Positions 15,478-22,965 of a stretch of 29,116 nucleotides of DNA are shown piece after piece (the first letter of the stretch is position 1; each line of letters begins with the position of its first letter). The DNA lies in NCBI GenBank assembly GCA_002362155.1, contig DETN01000113.1, forward strand, positions 1 to 29,116, written 5' to 3'. The stretch is from Lachnospiraceae bacterium UBA3287 (lineage in GTDB: Bacteria > Bacillota > Clostridia > Lachnospirales > Lachnospiraceae). Under the pieces are notes generated by a model that ran no database searches, was not told the origin of the DNA, and worked only from the letters and a program-made list of their open reading frames with translations. The translations under genes were made by a program, and so were the position numbers.

Positions 15478-16059
15478 TTATCTGTTTCCGCTCCTGTCTC
15501 TCAGGCAGAGCATGCTGTGATAGGCCATAATACCGGCCACGGTCTTGGCATCCTGGATCTTTCCCTGATAGATCCTGTCCAGCAGGTCCTCCAGAGGGCA
15601 GGGAACGATGCGGATCTCTTCTGCCTCGTCCAGGATCTGGTCCCCCACGGGCCTCAGGTGCTCGGCCAGATACACTTCCGTGAACTCGCTGCAGTAGGCC
15701 ACCGCTGTCCTGAGACTGATCAGATGGGTGATGCTGTCGCTCATATAGCCCGTCTCCTCCCGCAGCTCTCTGGCCGCCGTAAGGGAGGGATCCTCCATCT
15801 GCCCGGTCCCGGGATCCCTGTCCCTGGCGCCGGCCGGAAGTTCCAGCGTCTCTCTGTCTACGGCAGGCCGGTACTGGCGGATCATGAGGATCCTGCCGTC
15901 CTCCAGGACAGGCACCACACAGGCGCCCCCTCTTTTATGCTCGAGGTAGTCCCACTCCTCGATCCTGCCGTCCGGCAGTTCCATGGTATCCTTATAAAAA
16001 TTCAGCACCTTGCCGGGATAGACAAGCTCTCTTCCCAGTCTCTTCAATCCGTATTCCAT
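15478..16059 (-). CDS. Nudix hydrolase, ADP-ribose pyrophosphatase-like
   Basis: 193-residue cytoplasmic Nudix enzyme of the ADP-sugar pyrophosphatase type, expected to cleave ADP-ribose or a related nucleoside diphosphate sugar. The order VVPVLEDGRILMIRQYRPAVDRETLELPAG followed by AARELREETGY is typical of the ADPRase branch. The loop between LPAG and the Nudix catalytic helix is several residues longer than usual (ARDRDPGTGQMED). Its ATG overlaps the TGA of the upstream chorismate mutase-ACT gene by one base, implying translational coupling. No clear hairpin terminator follows, so transcription may continue toward the tRNA. Confidence 0.85.
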   Translation of the reverse strand: MEYGLKRLGRELVYPGKVLNFYKDTMELPDGRIEEWDYLEHKRGGACVVPVLEDGRILMIRQYRPAVDRETLELPAGARDRDPGTGQMEDPSLTAARELREETGYMSDSITHLISLRTAVAYCSEFTEVYLAEHLRPVGDQILDEAEEIRIVPCPLEDLLDRIYQGKIQDAKTVAGIMAYHSMLCLRDRSGNR

Positions 16060-16640
16060 CAGAACACCTCCGTGATCTTAAACTTCTCACACTCCATCGA
16101 CAGCTGGAACATCAGCTTCTGCATATGTCTCTGCCTCAGATCCCCCCGGATGACCAGTTCAAAGGCGACCTTTCCCTCTTCCGGATCCTCTTCCAGCAGG
16201 GTCATGGATTTCATGTTGAAACCGTAGTCTCCCACCATACCCAGAACAGAAGACATGGAGCCCGGCCGGTCCGGTCTGGTCAGCCTGATCCGTACAAATT
16301 CTGCTTTTTCCGGAATGACAACCCCCTCTGCCAGAGGTTCGAAAAGACCCTCCGTCCAGTCAAACAGAAGGCCGTACTGGTACATGCGGCTGGTCTCCAT
16401 GATCTTGCGGACCACTGCCAGGTAGGGGGCTTTTCTCGCCTCTTCCACTCCCTGTCCCAGACGTTTCAGGATCTCCTCCTCCCGGTCCGGTCTGTAGACC
16501 CGGAAATCTCCGGATTCCTTCTTGGCCTCTGCCACATGGCAGGACAGGTCCATTCTTTCCATCAGCAGATCCCTGATCCCGGGATCCAGGGCGTCGATCC
16601 GCCCTCTTACTTCCTCCAGTGTCATATATTCAGACTCCAT
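16059..16640 (-). CDS. Chorismate mutase (AroQ type) fused to an ACT domain
   Basis: 193-residue protein. Residues about 5-95 match the all-helical AroQ chorismate mutase (MTLEEVRGRIDALDPGIRDLLMERM, then VAEAKKESG and YRPDREEEIL), which converts chorismate to prephenate. Residues about 115-190 look like an ACT regulatory domain (FVRIRLTRPDRPGSMSSVLGMVGDYGFNMKSM). The prephenate dehydratase domain that separates these modules in bifunctional PheA is absent. The ESRP motif used for phenylalanine binding in PheA is also not visible, so the effector is uncertain. It lies 25 nt after the MATE gene and overlaps the Nudix gene by one base. Confidence 0.85.
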   Translation of the reverse strand: MESEYMTLEEVRGRIDALDPGIRDLLMERMDLSCHVAEAKKESGDFRVYRPDREEEILKRLGQGVEEARKAPYLAVVRKIMETSRMYQYGLLFDWTEGLFEPLAEGVVIPEKAEFVRIRLTRPDRPGSMSSVLGMVGDYGFNMKSMTLLEEDPEEGKVAFELVIRGDLRQRHMQKLMFQLSMECEKFKITEVF

Positions 16641-16665
16641 TCTCTTGAAACAAAAATCACCGCCT

Positions 16666-18054
16666 TCATGACTGCCCGGCAGGGACTATCCTGTCCTCCT
16701 CATCCTCATCCTCCAGAGGGATCTTTCCGAAAAACCGCTTCATGAAGATCAGGGACCACAGAGTAGCCAGGATGTAAGCCAGAGGCTGGGCTTCCTGAAT
16801 CCCCGCAAGGCCCCGCAGCCGGGACAGGATCAGGATCAGCGGAATGAAAAAGAGGCCGCTGCGCATGGAGGAAAGGACCGAAGCTGCCAGACGGCTTCCG
16901 GTACTCTGCAGTGTCATCTCCACGGTCATGCCAAAGGGCAGGGCCAGCATGCCCAGCATATGCAGCCGCAGGGCTCTGGTTCCGATGGCAATGACCTCCG
17001 GGTCATCTCTGAAGGTGCCGATCAGGTTCCCCGAGAAAGCCAGGACCAGGACGACGCCCGCCAGCATGACCGTCTCAGACAGGGCGGCGGTGACCCGGAA
17101 GGCTTTCCGGAGCCTGCCGTACTTGCGGGCGCCGAAATTAAAGGCGCTGACCGGCTGATAGCCCTGCCCTATGCCGAGGGCGATGGAAAATACGAAAAAG
17201 CTGATCCTGGATACGATGCTCATGGCGGCGATGGCCACGTCTCCGTAGGGCTTGGCGCAGGTATTCAGGACGATAGTGGTCAGGGCGTTGAGTGCCTGGC
17301 GGATCATGCTGGGAAAGCCCGTGGCGCAGATATCAAAGATCCTGGCCGGCAGGAATTCTGCTCTTTTCAGGGAGATCCCCACCGTGGTCTTCCCTCTGAG
17401 GAACATACTCAGAAGGATGCAGAAGCTGGCTGTCTGGCTCAGGGCCGTGGACAGGCCCGCTCCCGCGATCCCCATCCGCAAACCGAAGATCAGAATGGGA
17501 TCCCCGACCATGTTCATCACAGCGCCCGTCATCAGACCGATCATTCCCAGGCTGGCCTTGCCGTCATAGCGGAGCAGGTTGTTCATGGTGAAGGAAGCTG
17601 TCATCAGGGGCGCCGAGGCGATAATAAACAGAATATAGGTCCTGGCGTAAGGCGCTATGGTCTCCGTAGAGCCCAGGACGCGGACTACCGGATCCAGGAA
17701 GATCAGACTGACCAGACCGATCAGGCCTCCGGATATCAGAGAGCAGAAAAAGGCCGTGGAAGCCGTCTTTTCCGCGTCTGCGACCCTTCTGGCCCCCAGG
17801 AGCCTGGCCATGATGGAACCGGCACCCTGGCCGAACATAAAGCCCGCTGCCTGTATGATGGCCATATATCCGAAGACAATGCCCACCGCGCCGCTGGCGG
17901 CAGTCCCCAGCTGTCCCACAAAAGCTGTGTCGGCAAGGTTGTATATGTTGGTGACCAGCATACTCAGGATGGTGGGCACCGACAGAGAGGCGATCAGAGG
18001 AAGGACCGGCGTCTGTGTCATTTTTATATACTGGGACTGATTATGTTTTTCCAT
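16666..18054 (-). CDS. MATE-family multidrug/metabolite efflux transporter
   Basis: 462-residue integral membrane protein with about 12 hydrophobic segments and two-fold MATE symmetry. The first half starts with PLIASLSVPTILSMLVTNIYNLADTAFVGQLG. The second contains FPSMIRQALNALTTIVLNTCA and GIGQGYQPVSAFNFGARKYGRLRKAFR. MATE proteins exchange Na+ or H+ for cationic drugs or metabolites; the substrate here is not predictable. The start codon is one nucleotide after the TGA of the lipoprotein gene (TGAGATG), so the two are likely translationally coupled. The C-terminus is short and acidic (DEDEEDR). Confidence 0.92.
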   Translation of the reverse strand: MEKHNQSQYIKMTQTPVLPLIASLSVPTILSMLVTNIYNLADTAFVGQLGTAASGAVGIVFGYMAIIQAAGFMFGQGAGSIMARLLGARRVADAEKTASTAFFCSLISGGLIGLVSLIFLDPVVRVLGSTETIAPYARTYILFIIASAPLMTASFTMNNLLRYDGKASLGMIGLMTGAVMNMVGDPILIFGLRMGIAGAGLSTALSQTASFCILLSMFLRGKTTVGISLKRAEFLPARIFDICATGFPSMIRQALNALTTIVLNTCAKPYGDVAIAAMSIVSRISFFVFSIALGIGQGYQPVSAFNFGARKYGRLRKAFRVTAALSETVMLAGVVLVLAFSGNLIGTFRDDPEVIAIGTRALRLHMLGMLALPFGMTVEMTLQSTGSRLAASVLSSMRSGLFFIPLILILSRLRGLAGIQEAQPLAYILATLWSLIFMKRFFGKIPLEDEDEEDRIVPAGQS

Positions 18055-18055
18055 C

Positions 18056-18778
18056 TCATTCCTCTTCCTGCTTCTTGAACATCAGATGCTGCTCTCCCAT
18101 GGGCAGATTCAGGTTGCCGTCTCTACGGACCCGCATGGTCATGTTCTCTTCTTCTCCGGCCGCGTTCTTTCCCGTCATAAGGATCAGCCTGTCCTGGGTC
18201 CTGAAGGTTCCGGACAGGGTAAAGGCAGTGGTGCTCTGGCTCTCCTCCAGCTGTTTTTCTGCCGTGGAGACCACCATGTCCTCGAAATCCGCATAGCCGC
18301 TGTAACCGGCCACCTCGTTGAACTGGTCCTCGCTGTATCCGGCTTCCTTCAGCTTTGCGGCCTGTATGCTGCGGACGATCTCAATGGTAGCTTCCCTTTT
18401 GGAGGCCAGAAAGGCCTCGTCCCGGTCTTCTGTCTCCAGATCAAAGGTCCCGTCCTCCCTGAGGGTCAGGACATAGGTCAGCTTCACCTTTGTCCTGACC
18501 AGGTCCGTTCCGCCCGGCAGGGTCAGGTTCAGGGCTTTTCTCATATCTCTCCGGGCCTTATAGACGCCGGCATAGCGGCTGACGGATTCTGTATTCTGGT
18601 CCACCACCTCGGCGTTTTCCTCCGCCGTGCTCTCCCCGGCAGGGACTTCCTCTTCCCGGATCTCCTGCCCGGTCTCCGGCGCCGCCTGGGCCCCGCCGCA
18701 GCCGGCCGCCAGGGCCGACAGGGCCATTGTAAAGCAGACCGCTGCCGCAAGGCCCGCCTTCCTTATTTTCTTTCTCAT
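18056..18778 (-). CDS. Putative lipoprotein of unknown function
   Basis: About 240 residues. The N-terminus MRKKIRKAGLAAAVCFTMAL... is a lipoprotein-type signal with AAGC at its end. An acidic Glu/Ala/Pro linker follows (about 35-65), then a soluble domain. That domain reads SVSRYAGVYKA, TYVLTLREDGTFDLET and later FTLSGTFRTQDRLILMTG, which resembles extracytoplasmic domains that report accumulation of structure or ligand, but no named family is recognised. A longer frame runs to 18853, but the predicted promoter (18825-18853) overlaps that part, so the ATG at 18778 is preferred. Its ribosome site is weak. First gene of a four-gene operon. Confidence 0.7.
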   Translation of the reverse strand: MRKKIRKAGLAAAVCFTMALSALAAGCGGAQAAPETGQEIREEEVPAGESTAEENAEVVDQNTESVSRYAGVYKARRDMRKALNLTLPGGTDLVRTKVKLTYVLTLREDGTFDLETEDRDEAFLASKREATIEIVRSIQAAKLKEAGYSEDQFNEVAGYSGYADFEDMVVSTAEKQLEESQSTTAFTLSGTFRTQDRLILMTGKNAAGEEENMTMRVRRDGNLNLPMGEQHLMFKKQEEE

Positions 18779-18824
18779 CTTTTTCCCGACTTCCACTTCT
18801 TGGCATTTTTCGTCTGTTCCTTGT

Positions 18825-18853
18825 ATTTTACGTGGATTTTTCATCAGGCACAA
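18825..18853 (-). promoter_or_regulatory. Promoter of the lipoprotein-MATE-chorismate mutase-Nudix operon
   Basis: Minus strand TTGTGC (18853-18848), 17 bp, TAAAAT (18830-18825). It places the start near 18818 and supports the internal ATG at 18778. Confidence 0.6.
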
Positions 18854-18909
18854 GAGAAGGCTTCCGGTTTTTCAAAGGTCTCCCGCAGGAAACGCCGGCG
18901 CGAAAAAAC

Positions 18910-18944
18910 AAAAAAACCGGCATCCGCGGTAAAGCGGATGCCGG
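18910..18944 (-). terminator. Rho-independent terminator of the HPr-LDH gene
   Basis: 11-bp perfect stem CCGGCATCCGC/GCGGATGCCGG with a 6-nt loop, followed on the minus strand by seven T and a second T-run. Confidence 0.94.
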
Positions 18945-18981
18945 CTGCAGATTTCTGTTTGGAAGATCCGGTAAAAAGCTC

Positions 18982-20283
18982 TTATGCCTTGCACTCTGCA
19001 ATGCCCAGAGGCAGACCTTCGTTGAAGTTGCGGGCGTTCTCCATGGTAACAGCAGCGATCGCCTGCAGGGCTTCTCTTGTGAAGAATGCCTGGTGAGAGG
19101 TAAGGATCAGCTGAGGGAACATGGTCAGACGGCCTGTGATGGCGGTCTCAAGCGGCTCGTCGGAACGGTCTGTGTAAACGTTCTTGTCTTCGCCTTCGTA
19201 AACGTCCAGAGCGACTGCGTGGAACTTGCCCTTCTTGAGAGCTGCGATCAGTGCTTCGGTATCGATCAGACCGCCGCGGGCAGAGTTGACCAGCATGACG
19301 GTATCCTTCATCAGAGCGATGGCCTTCTCATCGATCATGTGATAGGTGCCCTTTTCGCCCATGATCAGAGGAGCATGAAGGGAGATCAGGTCAGCCTTGG
19401 CATACAGTTCTTCCTTGGAAACATAGGTCAGAAGGCCTTCGTCCACCAGTCTCTGGTTGGGGAAAGCATCCCAGCCGATAACGGTCATGCCGTAGCCCTT
19501 GCAGATCTGTGCGAAGATCTGGCCGATACGGCCGGTACCCACGATGCCGGCTACCTTGTTATGCAGGTCGACGCCCAGCAGGCCGTTCAGAGCGAAGTTG
19601 TTGTCCTTCACCTTGGCATAAGCCTTGTGGATGCGGCGGTTTGCAGCCTGGATGATGGTCATGGCGTGCTCTGCGACTGCATAAGGGGAATATGCGGGAA
19701 CGCGTACGACGGTGATGCCGTATTCCTTGGCAGCCACCAGATCAACATTGTTGAAGCCTGCGCAGCGCAGCAGGATCAGTCTGATACCGCAGTCATGAAG
19801 GATCTCGATGACTTCACGGGGCGCTTCGTCGTTGACGAAGATGCAGACTGCATCATAGCCCTTGGCAAGAGCGGCGGACTCGATGGTCAGACGGCTGTTG
19901 AAATACTTGATCTCCGTATTATAGGTGCCTTCGCCCTTTTCTCTGGCCAGCTCGCTGAAGAAAATACGGTCATAGTCTTTTGTGCCGAAGAAAGCGACCT
20001 TCAGGACCTTGACCACCTTCTCCTTGGGAGCGATCTTTGTCAGTACATCCTGGATGTTGGCAATGCAGGCTTCCTCGTCTGTACCTTCTACGGTAATTTT
20101 CAGGGTCTGTCCCTTGGTGGCATGAAGGGCCATGATCTGCAGAACGTTGTTGCCGGCTGCTTTATTGCCATTGCACTCAAAAGTGGTCACGCTCTTGAAT
20201 TCTACGCACGCCTGTGCAAGAAGTGCGGCGGGGCGTGCATGGATACCCAGCGGGCTCTCGACAACATATTCAAATGTTTTCAT
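18982..20283 (-). CDS. HPr phosphocarrier domain fused to D-lactate dehydrogenase
   Basis: 433-residue fusion in one uninterrupted frame. Residues 1-90 are an HPr domain with the phosphorylation motif GIHARPA, His at exactly position 15 and Arg17. Gap-free alignment to Bacillus HPr puts Asn46 where regulatory Ser46 should be. Residues about 93-433 are a complete LdhA-type NAD-dependent D-lactate dehydrogenase: RCAGFNNVDL near 173, VGTGRIG (248-254) with Asp for NAD(H) in GWDAFPN, NSARGGLID, and the catalytic SHQAFFT His397. It would reduce pyruvate to D-lactate. A frame extension to 20319 runs through AGGAGG (20295-20300), so the ATG at 20283 is used, with an 11-nt spacing. It is monocistronic. 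Confidence 0.93.
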   Translation of the reverse strand: MKTFEYVVESPLGIHARPAALLAQACVEFKSVTTFECNGNKAAGNNVLQIMALHATKGQTLKITVEGTDEEACIANIQDVLTKIAPKEKVVKVLKVAFFGTKDYDRIFFSELAREKGEGTYNTEIKYFNSRLTIESAALAKGYDAVCIFVNDEAPREVIEILHDCGIRLILLRCAGFNNVDLVAAKEYGITVVRVPAYSPYAVAEHAMTIIQAANRRIHKAYAKVKDNNFALNGLLGVDLHNKVAGIVGTGRIGQIFAQICKGYGMTVIGWDAFPNQRLVDEGLLTYVSKEELYAKADLISLHAPLIMGEKGTYHMIDEKAIALMKDTVMLVNSARGGLIDTEALIAALKKGKFHAVALDVYEGEDKNVYTDRSDEPLETAITGRLTMFPQLILTSHQAFFTREALQAIAAVTMENARNFNEGLPLGIAECKA

Positions 20284-20414
20284 GTTCTGATAATCCTCCT
20301 TATCTTTTGCTTGCTGCATATGTCATTTTCCGGCTGCGGAAAGAGCAGCGGTTCCTGCCCCAGCTTCTCATATCCAAAAACGGAAACACGCTCCTTCGCC
20401 GCCCAGTTGTTGAC

Positions 20415-20423
20415 ATTATAGCA
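20415..20423 (-). promoter_or_regulatory. Extended -10 promoter of the HPr-LDH gene
   Basis: Minus strand TG-C-TATAAT (20423-20415), perfect -10, no standard -35. The leader is about 125 nt. Confidence 0.65.
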
Positions 20424-20449
20424 TATTGAGGAGATTAATACAGTAAATT

Positions 20450-20466
20450 TTCGTCAATATGACAAA
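20450..20466. promoter_or_regulatory. Inverted repeat upstream of the HPr-LDH promoter
   Basis: TT-C-GTCA-ATA-TGAC-A-AA, centred about 50 bp upstream of the predicted transcription start. This position would suit an activator or repressor. I cannot match it confidently to Rex or a CRP/FNR consensus. Confidence 0.35.
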
Positions 20467-20547
20467 TGTCTGTCAGGATTATATGATTTCTTCTGTACAC
20501 TTTTATGGATTCGGATAAGGTCTTTCCTGCCTTCCTCCGGCCGGATC

Positions 20548-20579
20548 AAAAAACCGGGCCGGGCAGGCGCCCGGTCCGG
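20548..20579 (-). terminator. Rho-independent terminator of the glycosyltransferase gene
   Basis: CCGGGCCGGGC (20554-20564) pairs with GCCCGGTCCGG (20569-20579) with one mismatch. Six T follow on the minus strand. Confidence 0.85.
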
Positions 20580-20586
20580 CTTCAAA

Positions 20587-21633
20587 TTACCGTGATATTT
20601 CTTTTTCCTCCTGGGCAGGCGCCCTGAAGGCCTCTTCTCCTGCCGCGTCCTTTTTATCTTCCTCCAGAAGGATCTGCTCCCCGGCAGGCAGCGCATCCTC
20701 CCGGGTCCTTGCGGCCACCAGGTATCCCGGTCTTTTCTTGGTCTCCGTATAGATCCTGGCCATATACTGGCCGATCACTCCCAGGCCCAGGAGCTGTACC
20801 CCGAAAAGGAAGAACAGCAGGCACATGGGAAGGGTCCAGGCTTCTCCAGCCCCGCCGGCCAGAGTCAGGACAAGGCCCAGGAGACTGAGAAGGGCCGCCC
20901 CAAAGCCCGCCGCCGAAACCAGATGCAGGGGGATCAGGGTCAGATCAAAGATCCGGCCGATCAGGCCTGCCTGCTTTTTTCCCGCCTTTTTCCTTGACTT
21001 TCCTCCGGCCCTGGTCCTGGACGCGGTAGGGATCTCTGCCGTTTCAAGACCGGTCAGGGAAAGGATCCCGTCCGGATCCTGATCCGTCTCCGTATACAGA
21101 GACAGGACCTTCATGGCGCGGGAGGAAAGAAGGCGGTAGTCCCCCCTTCCCGGCCGCAGGTCGGCCCCTGCTTTTCCGGCCAGGGAAAACAGATACTGCT
21201 TCAGTCCGCCGCTTTTCTTCCCTTCTCCCTTTTCCTCCTCCGGAACCGCATATACGATGTGGCTCCCTGCGCGGCAGGCGTCCACCATCTTTTCCATGGC
21301 CTTCACGTCATCCTGGCCGTCGCAGTCCAGACTGACCACCATATCCGCTCCCAGCTCAGCCGCTTCCCGGATGCCGGCCAGAAGGGCGCCGGCCGTGCCG
21401 CAGTTCCTGGTCAGGGACATGCCTGTATAGAGCTCTTCCTCCATGGCCAGGGCCCGGATCACCTCCCAGGTCCTGTCCGTACTTCCGTCGTTGACAAAAA
21501 GGATCCGGCTCCTGTCACTGATCTTCCCCTTTTCCGTCAGGTCCTTTATTTCCTGCAGAAAGGTCCCTGCCGTCAGAGGAAGCACGTTTTCCTCGTTGTA
21601 GCAGGGAATCACTATATATAAAACGTCCTGCAT
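20587..21633 (-). CDS. Family 2 glycosyltransferase, membrane-anchored (GtrB/DPM1-like)
   Basis: 348-residue enzyme that probably transfers a sugar from a nucleotide sugar to a polyprenyl phosphate. The GT-A domain (about 1-225) has YIVIPCYNEENVL, FVNDGSTDRTW, LTRNCGTAGALLAGI and the metal motif LDCDGQDD. GDYRLLSSRAMKVL also matches the family. Two hydrophobic segments (about 240-300) precede a polar, Glu-rich tail of some 45 residues. Compared with typical GtrB the DLQDPP motif is DCDGQDD, and the tail is unusual. Frames open at 21657, but AAGGA near 21645-21649 suits the ATG at 21633 better. No partner flippase or other polysaccharide genes are adjacent. Confidence 0.85.
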   Translation of the reverse strand: MQDVLYIVIPCYNEENVLPLTAGTFLQEIKDLTEKGKISDRSRILFVNDGSTDRTWEVIRALAMEEELYTGMSLTRNCGTAGALLAGIREAAELGADMVVSLDCDGQDDVKAMEKMVDACRAGSHIVYAVPEEEKGEGKKSGGLKQYLFSLAGKAGADLRPGRGDYRLLSSRAMKVLSLYTETDQDPDGILSLTGLETAEIPTASRTRAGGKSRKKAGKKQAGLIGRIFDLTLIPLHLVSAAGFGAALLSLLGLVLTLAGGAGEAWTLPMCLLFFLFGVQLLGLGVIGQYMARIYTETKKRPGYLVAARTREDALPAGEQILLEEDKKDAAGEEAFRAPAQEEKEISR

Positions 21634-21705
21634 ATGGTCTGTATCCTTTCCCATCAAAAATTATGCATTCTCTATTCTACAACATCCTCTGCTCCAGTGA
21701 CACAT

Positions 21706-21748
21706 AAAAATCCCGCAGAAGGCCCTCTGCCAAGGGGCTTCTGCGGGA
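21706..21748 (-). terminator. Rho-independent terminator of the Ser/Thr kinase gene
   Basis: 11-bp outer stem TCCCGCAGAAG (21711-21721) / CTTCTGCGGGA (21738-21748), followed by T residues on the minus strand. It also separates the kinase from the glycosyltransferase. Confidence 0.9.
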
Positions 21749-21760
21749 AAATATCTTCGT

Positions 21761-22789
21761 TCAGAGTACAGTGGGCCTGCTGTGCCTTCTGGAAGTCAGA
21801 AAACCGAAGGGAGAACGCTTTTCGTTCAGAAGCCTCGCAGAGACCTGAACGTTTCCGGTACCTGCCACCGGCGTCACGCTGAATTCCACCTCCCTGTTCA
21901 GGATCTCCAGAAGCTCTCCGCTTCCCGGCCTCTCATCCGGATCCAGAGACAGGCCCCGGACCAGCATATCGCTGACAAAGGAGGGAAGATCGCCGACATA
22001 GAAAGAGGGGTCCACAAGATCCCTGCCCCTGAGCCTCTCCAGACACTGCCTGGGCGGGTCTCCGCAGACGGCGTCATAGATGGTGGCGCACAGGCAGTAG
22101 ATATCTGTGGCAGGGGTGAGCCTTTCCCCGCTGATCTGCTGCTCCGGGGCGGAGAACCGTACGTTCACGGCCTGCCTGACCACATGGTCCTCCATGCTGC
22201 CCTCCGTTTTGACCGCATTGCCCCAGTCGATCAGATAGACCGTGCCGTCCCTGCACAGAAAGCTGTTGATGGTAGAGACATCGCAGTGGATATAGCCGCG
22301 GCTGTGAATGGTCTCCAGCACCTCCAGGATCCCCTTCATGATATAAAGGGCCAGGGTAAAGGGAATGCGGCCCCGGAAGCGGTCCATGTAATCCCGGCAG
22401 GTCATGCCCTCCAGATACTCCCTGACCATGTAGATGGTATTGTTTTCCCGGAAAGTTCCGTAGACAGCCGGTACTCCCGGCACGTCTGCAAGGCGCTTTA
22501 GCATCTCCTCTTCTTTGACCACCTGCATCAGGCCCCGGACCAGCATCTCCTCCTGGGACAGGGAGGACCGGTCCTTTGCCGGAGAGGGCACCGACTGCAT
22601 GGCTATATCATAGGCGCTGCCCTTAAGGACAGTGTCCACGCCGTCCATGTGATCCGCCGTAAATTCCTTGATGGAGACTTCCTGCCCTGTCTGTTCGTCC
22701 AGAGCCTGATAGATATTGCTGAAGCCTCCCGTACCGATCCTGTGCCTGATCCGGTAGCGCCCCCGAAGAAACTCTGTATTCCGATCCAT
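21761..22789 (-). CDS. Soluble Hanks-type Ser/Thr protein kinase, non-RD
   Basis: 342-residue kinase with no transmembrane or PASTA region, so it is cytoplasmic, unlike PrkC. Subdomains visible are the glycine-rich loop GTGGFSNIY (19-27), VSIK with Lys41, an acidic alpha-C helix around KEEEMLKRL, and catalytic loop HCDVSTINSFL with Asp170 and Asn175. The metal loop is DWG (188-190) rather than DFG, and SAPEQ follows. The residue before the catalytic Asp is Cys, not Arg, so it is a non-RD kinase. The last 50 or so residues are a basic, unassigned tail. AAGGAGAAAAC precedes the ATG. No PP2C phosphatase or FHA protein is adjacent, and the target is unknown. Confidence 0.9.
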   Translation of the reverse strand: MDRNTEFLRGRYRIRHRIGTGGFSNIYQALDEQTGQEVSIKEFTADHMDGVDTVLKGSAYDIAMQSVPSPAKDRSSLSQEEMLVRGLMQVVKEEEMLKRLADVPGVPAVYGTFRENNTIYMVREYLEGMTCRDYMDRFRGRIPFTLALYIMKGILEVLETIHSRGYIHCDVSTINSFLCRDGTVYLIDWGNAVKTEGSMEDHVVRQAVNVRFSAPEQQISGERLTPATDIYCLCATIYDAVCGDPPRQCLERLRGRDLVDPSFYVGDLPSFVSDMLVRGLSLDPDERPGSGELLEILNREVEFSVTPVAGTGNVQVSARLLNEKRSPFGFLTSRRHSRPTVL

Positions 22790-22839
22790 GTTTTCTCCTT
22801 ATGCGTGATTCAGACGGTGAACATGCTCTCTTTTCCCTC

Positions 22840-22848
22840 ATTATACCA
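22840..22848 (-). promoter_or_regulatory. Extended -10 promoter of the Ser/Thr kinase
   Basis: Minus strand TG-G-TATAAT (22848-22840), about 50 bp upstream of the start. Two copies of the palindrome CCTTAAGG (near 22857 and 22879) lie just upstream of it. Confidence 0.6.
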
Positions 22849-22888
22849 TCATTTACCCTTAAGGACCTCCGAAGCGGCCCTTAAGGGC

Positions 22889-22921
22889 AAAAAAACTGCG
22901 CAGCCCCGCCGGCTGCGCAGT
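22889..22921 (-). terminator. Rho-independent terminator of the GNAT gene
   Basis: 11-bp perfect stem ACTGCGCAGCC/GGCTGCGCAGT with a 5-nt loop, followed on the minus strand by T residues. Confidence 0.92.
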
Positions 22922-22965
22922 CAGTTTCTTCCTGTTCCTTTTTCGTGCCTGATCCCTGTGATTTT

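Noticed and set aside
18086..20421. Long plus-strand frames opposite the lipoprotein and HPr-LDH genes
   Set aside because: They mirror well-supported minus-strand genes and show no domain pattern or start signal.
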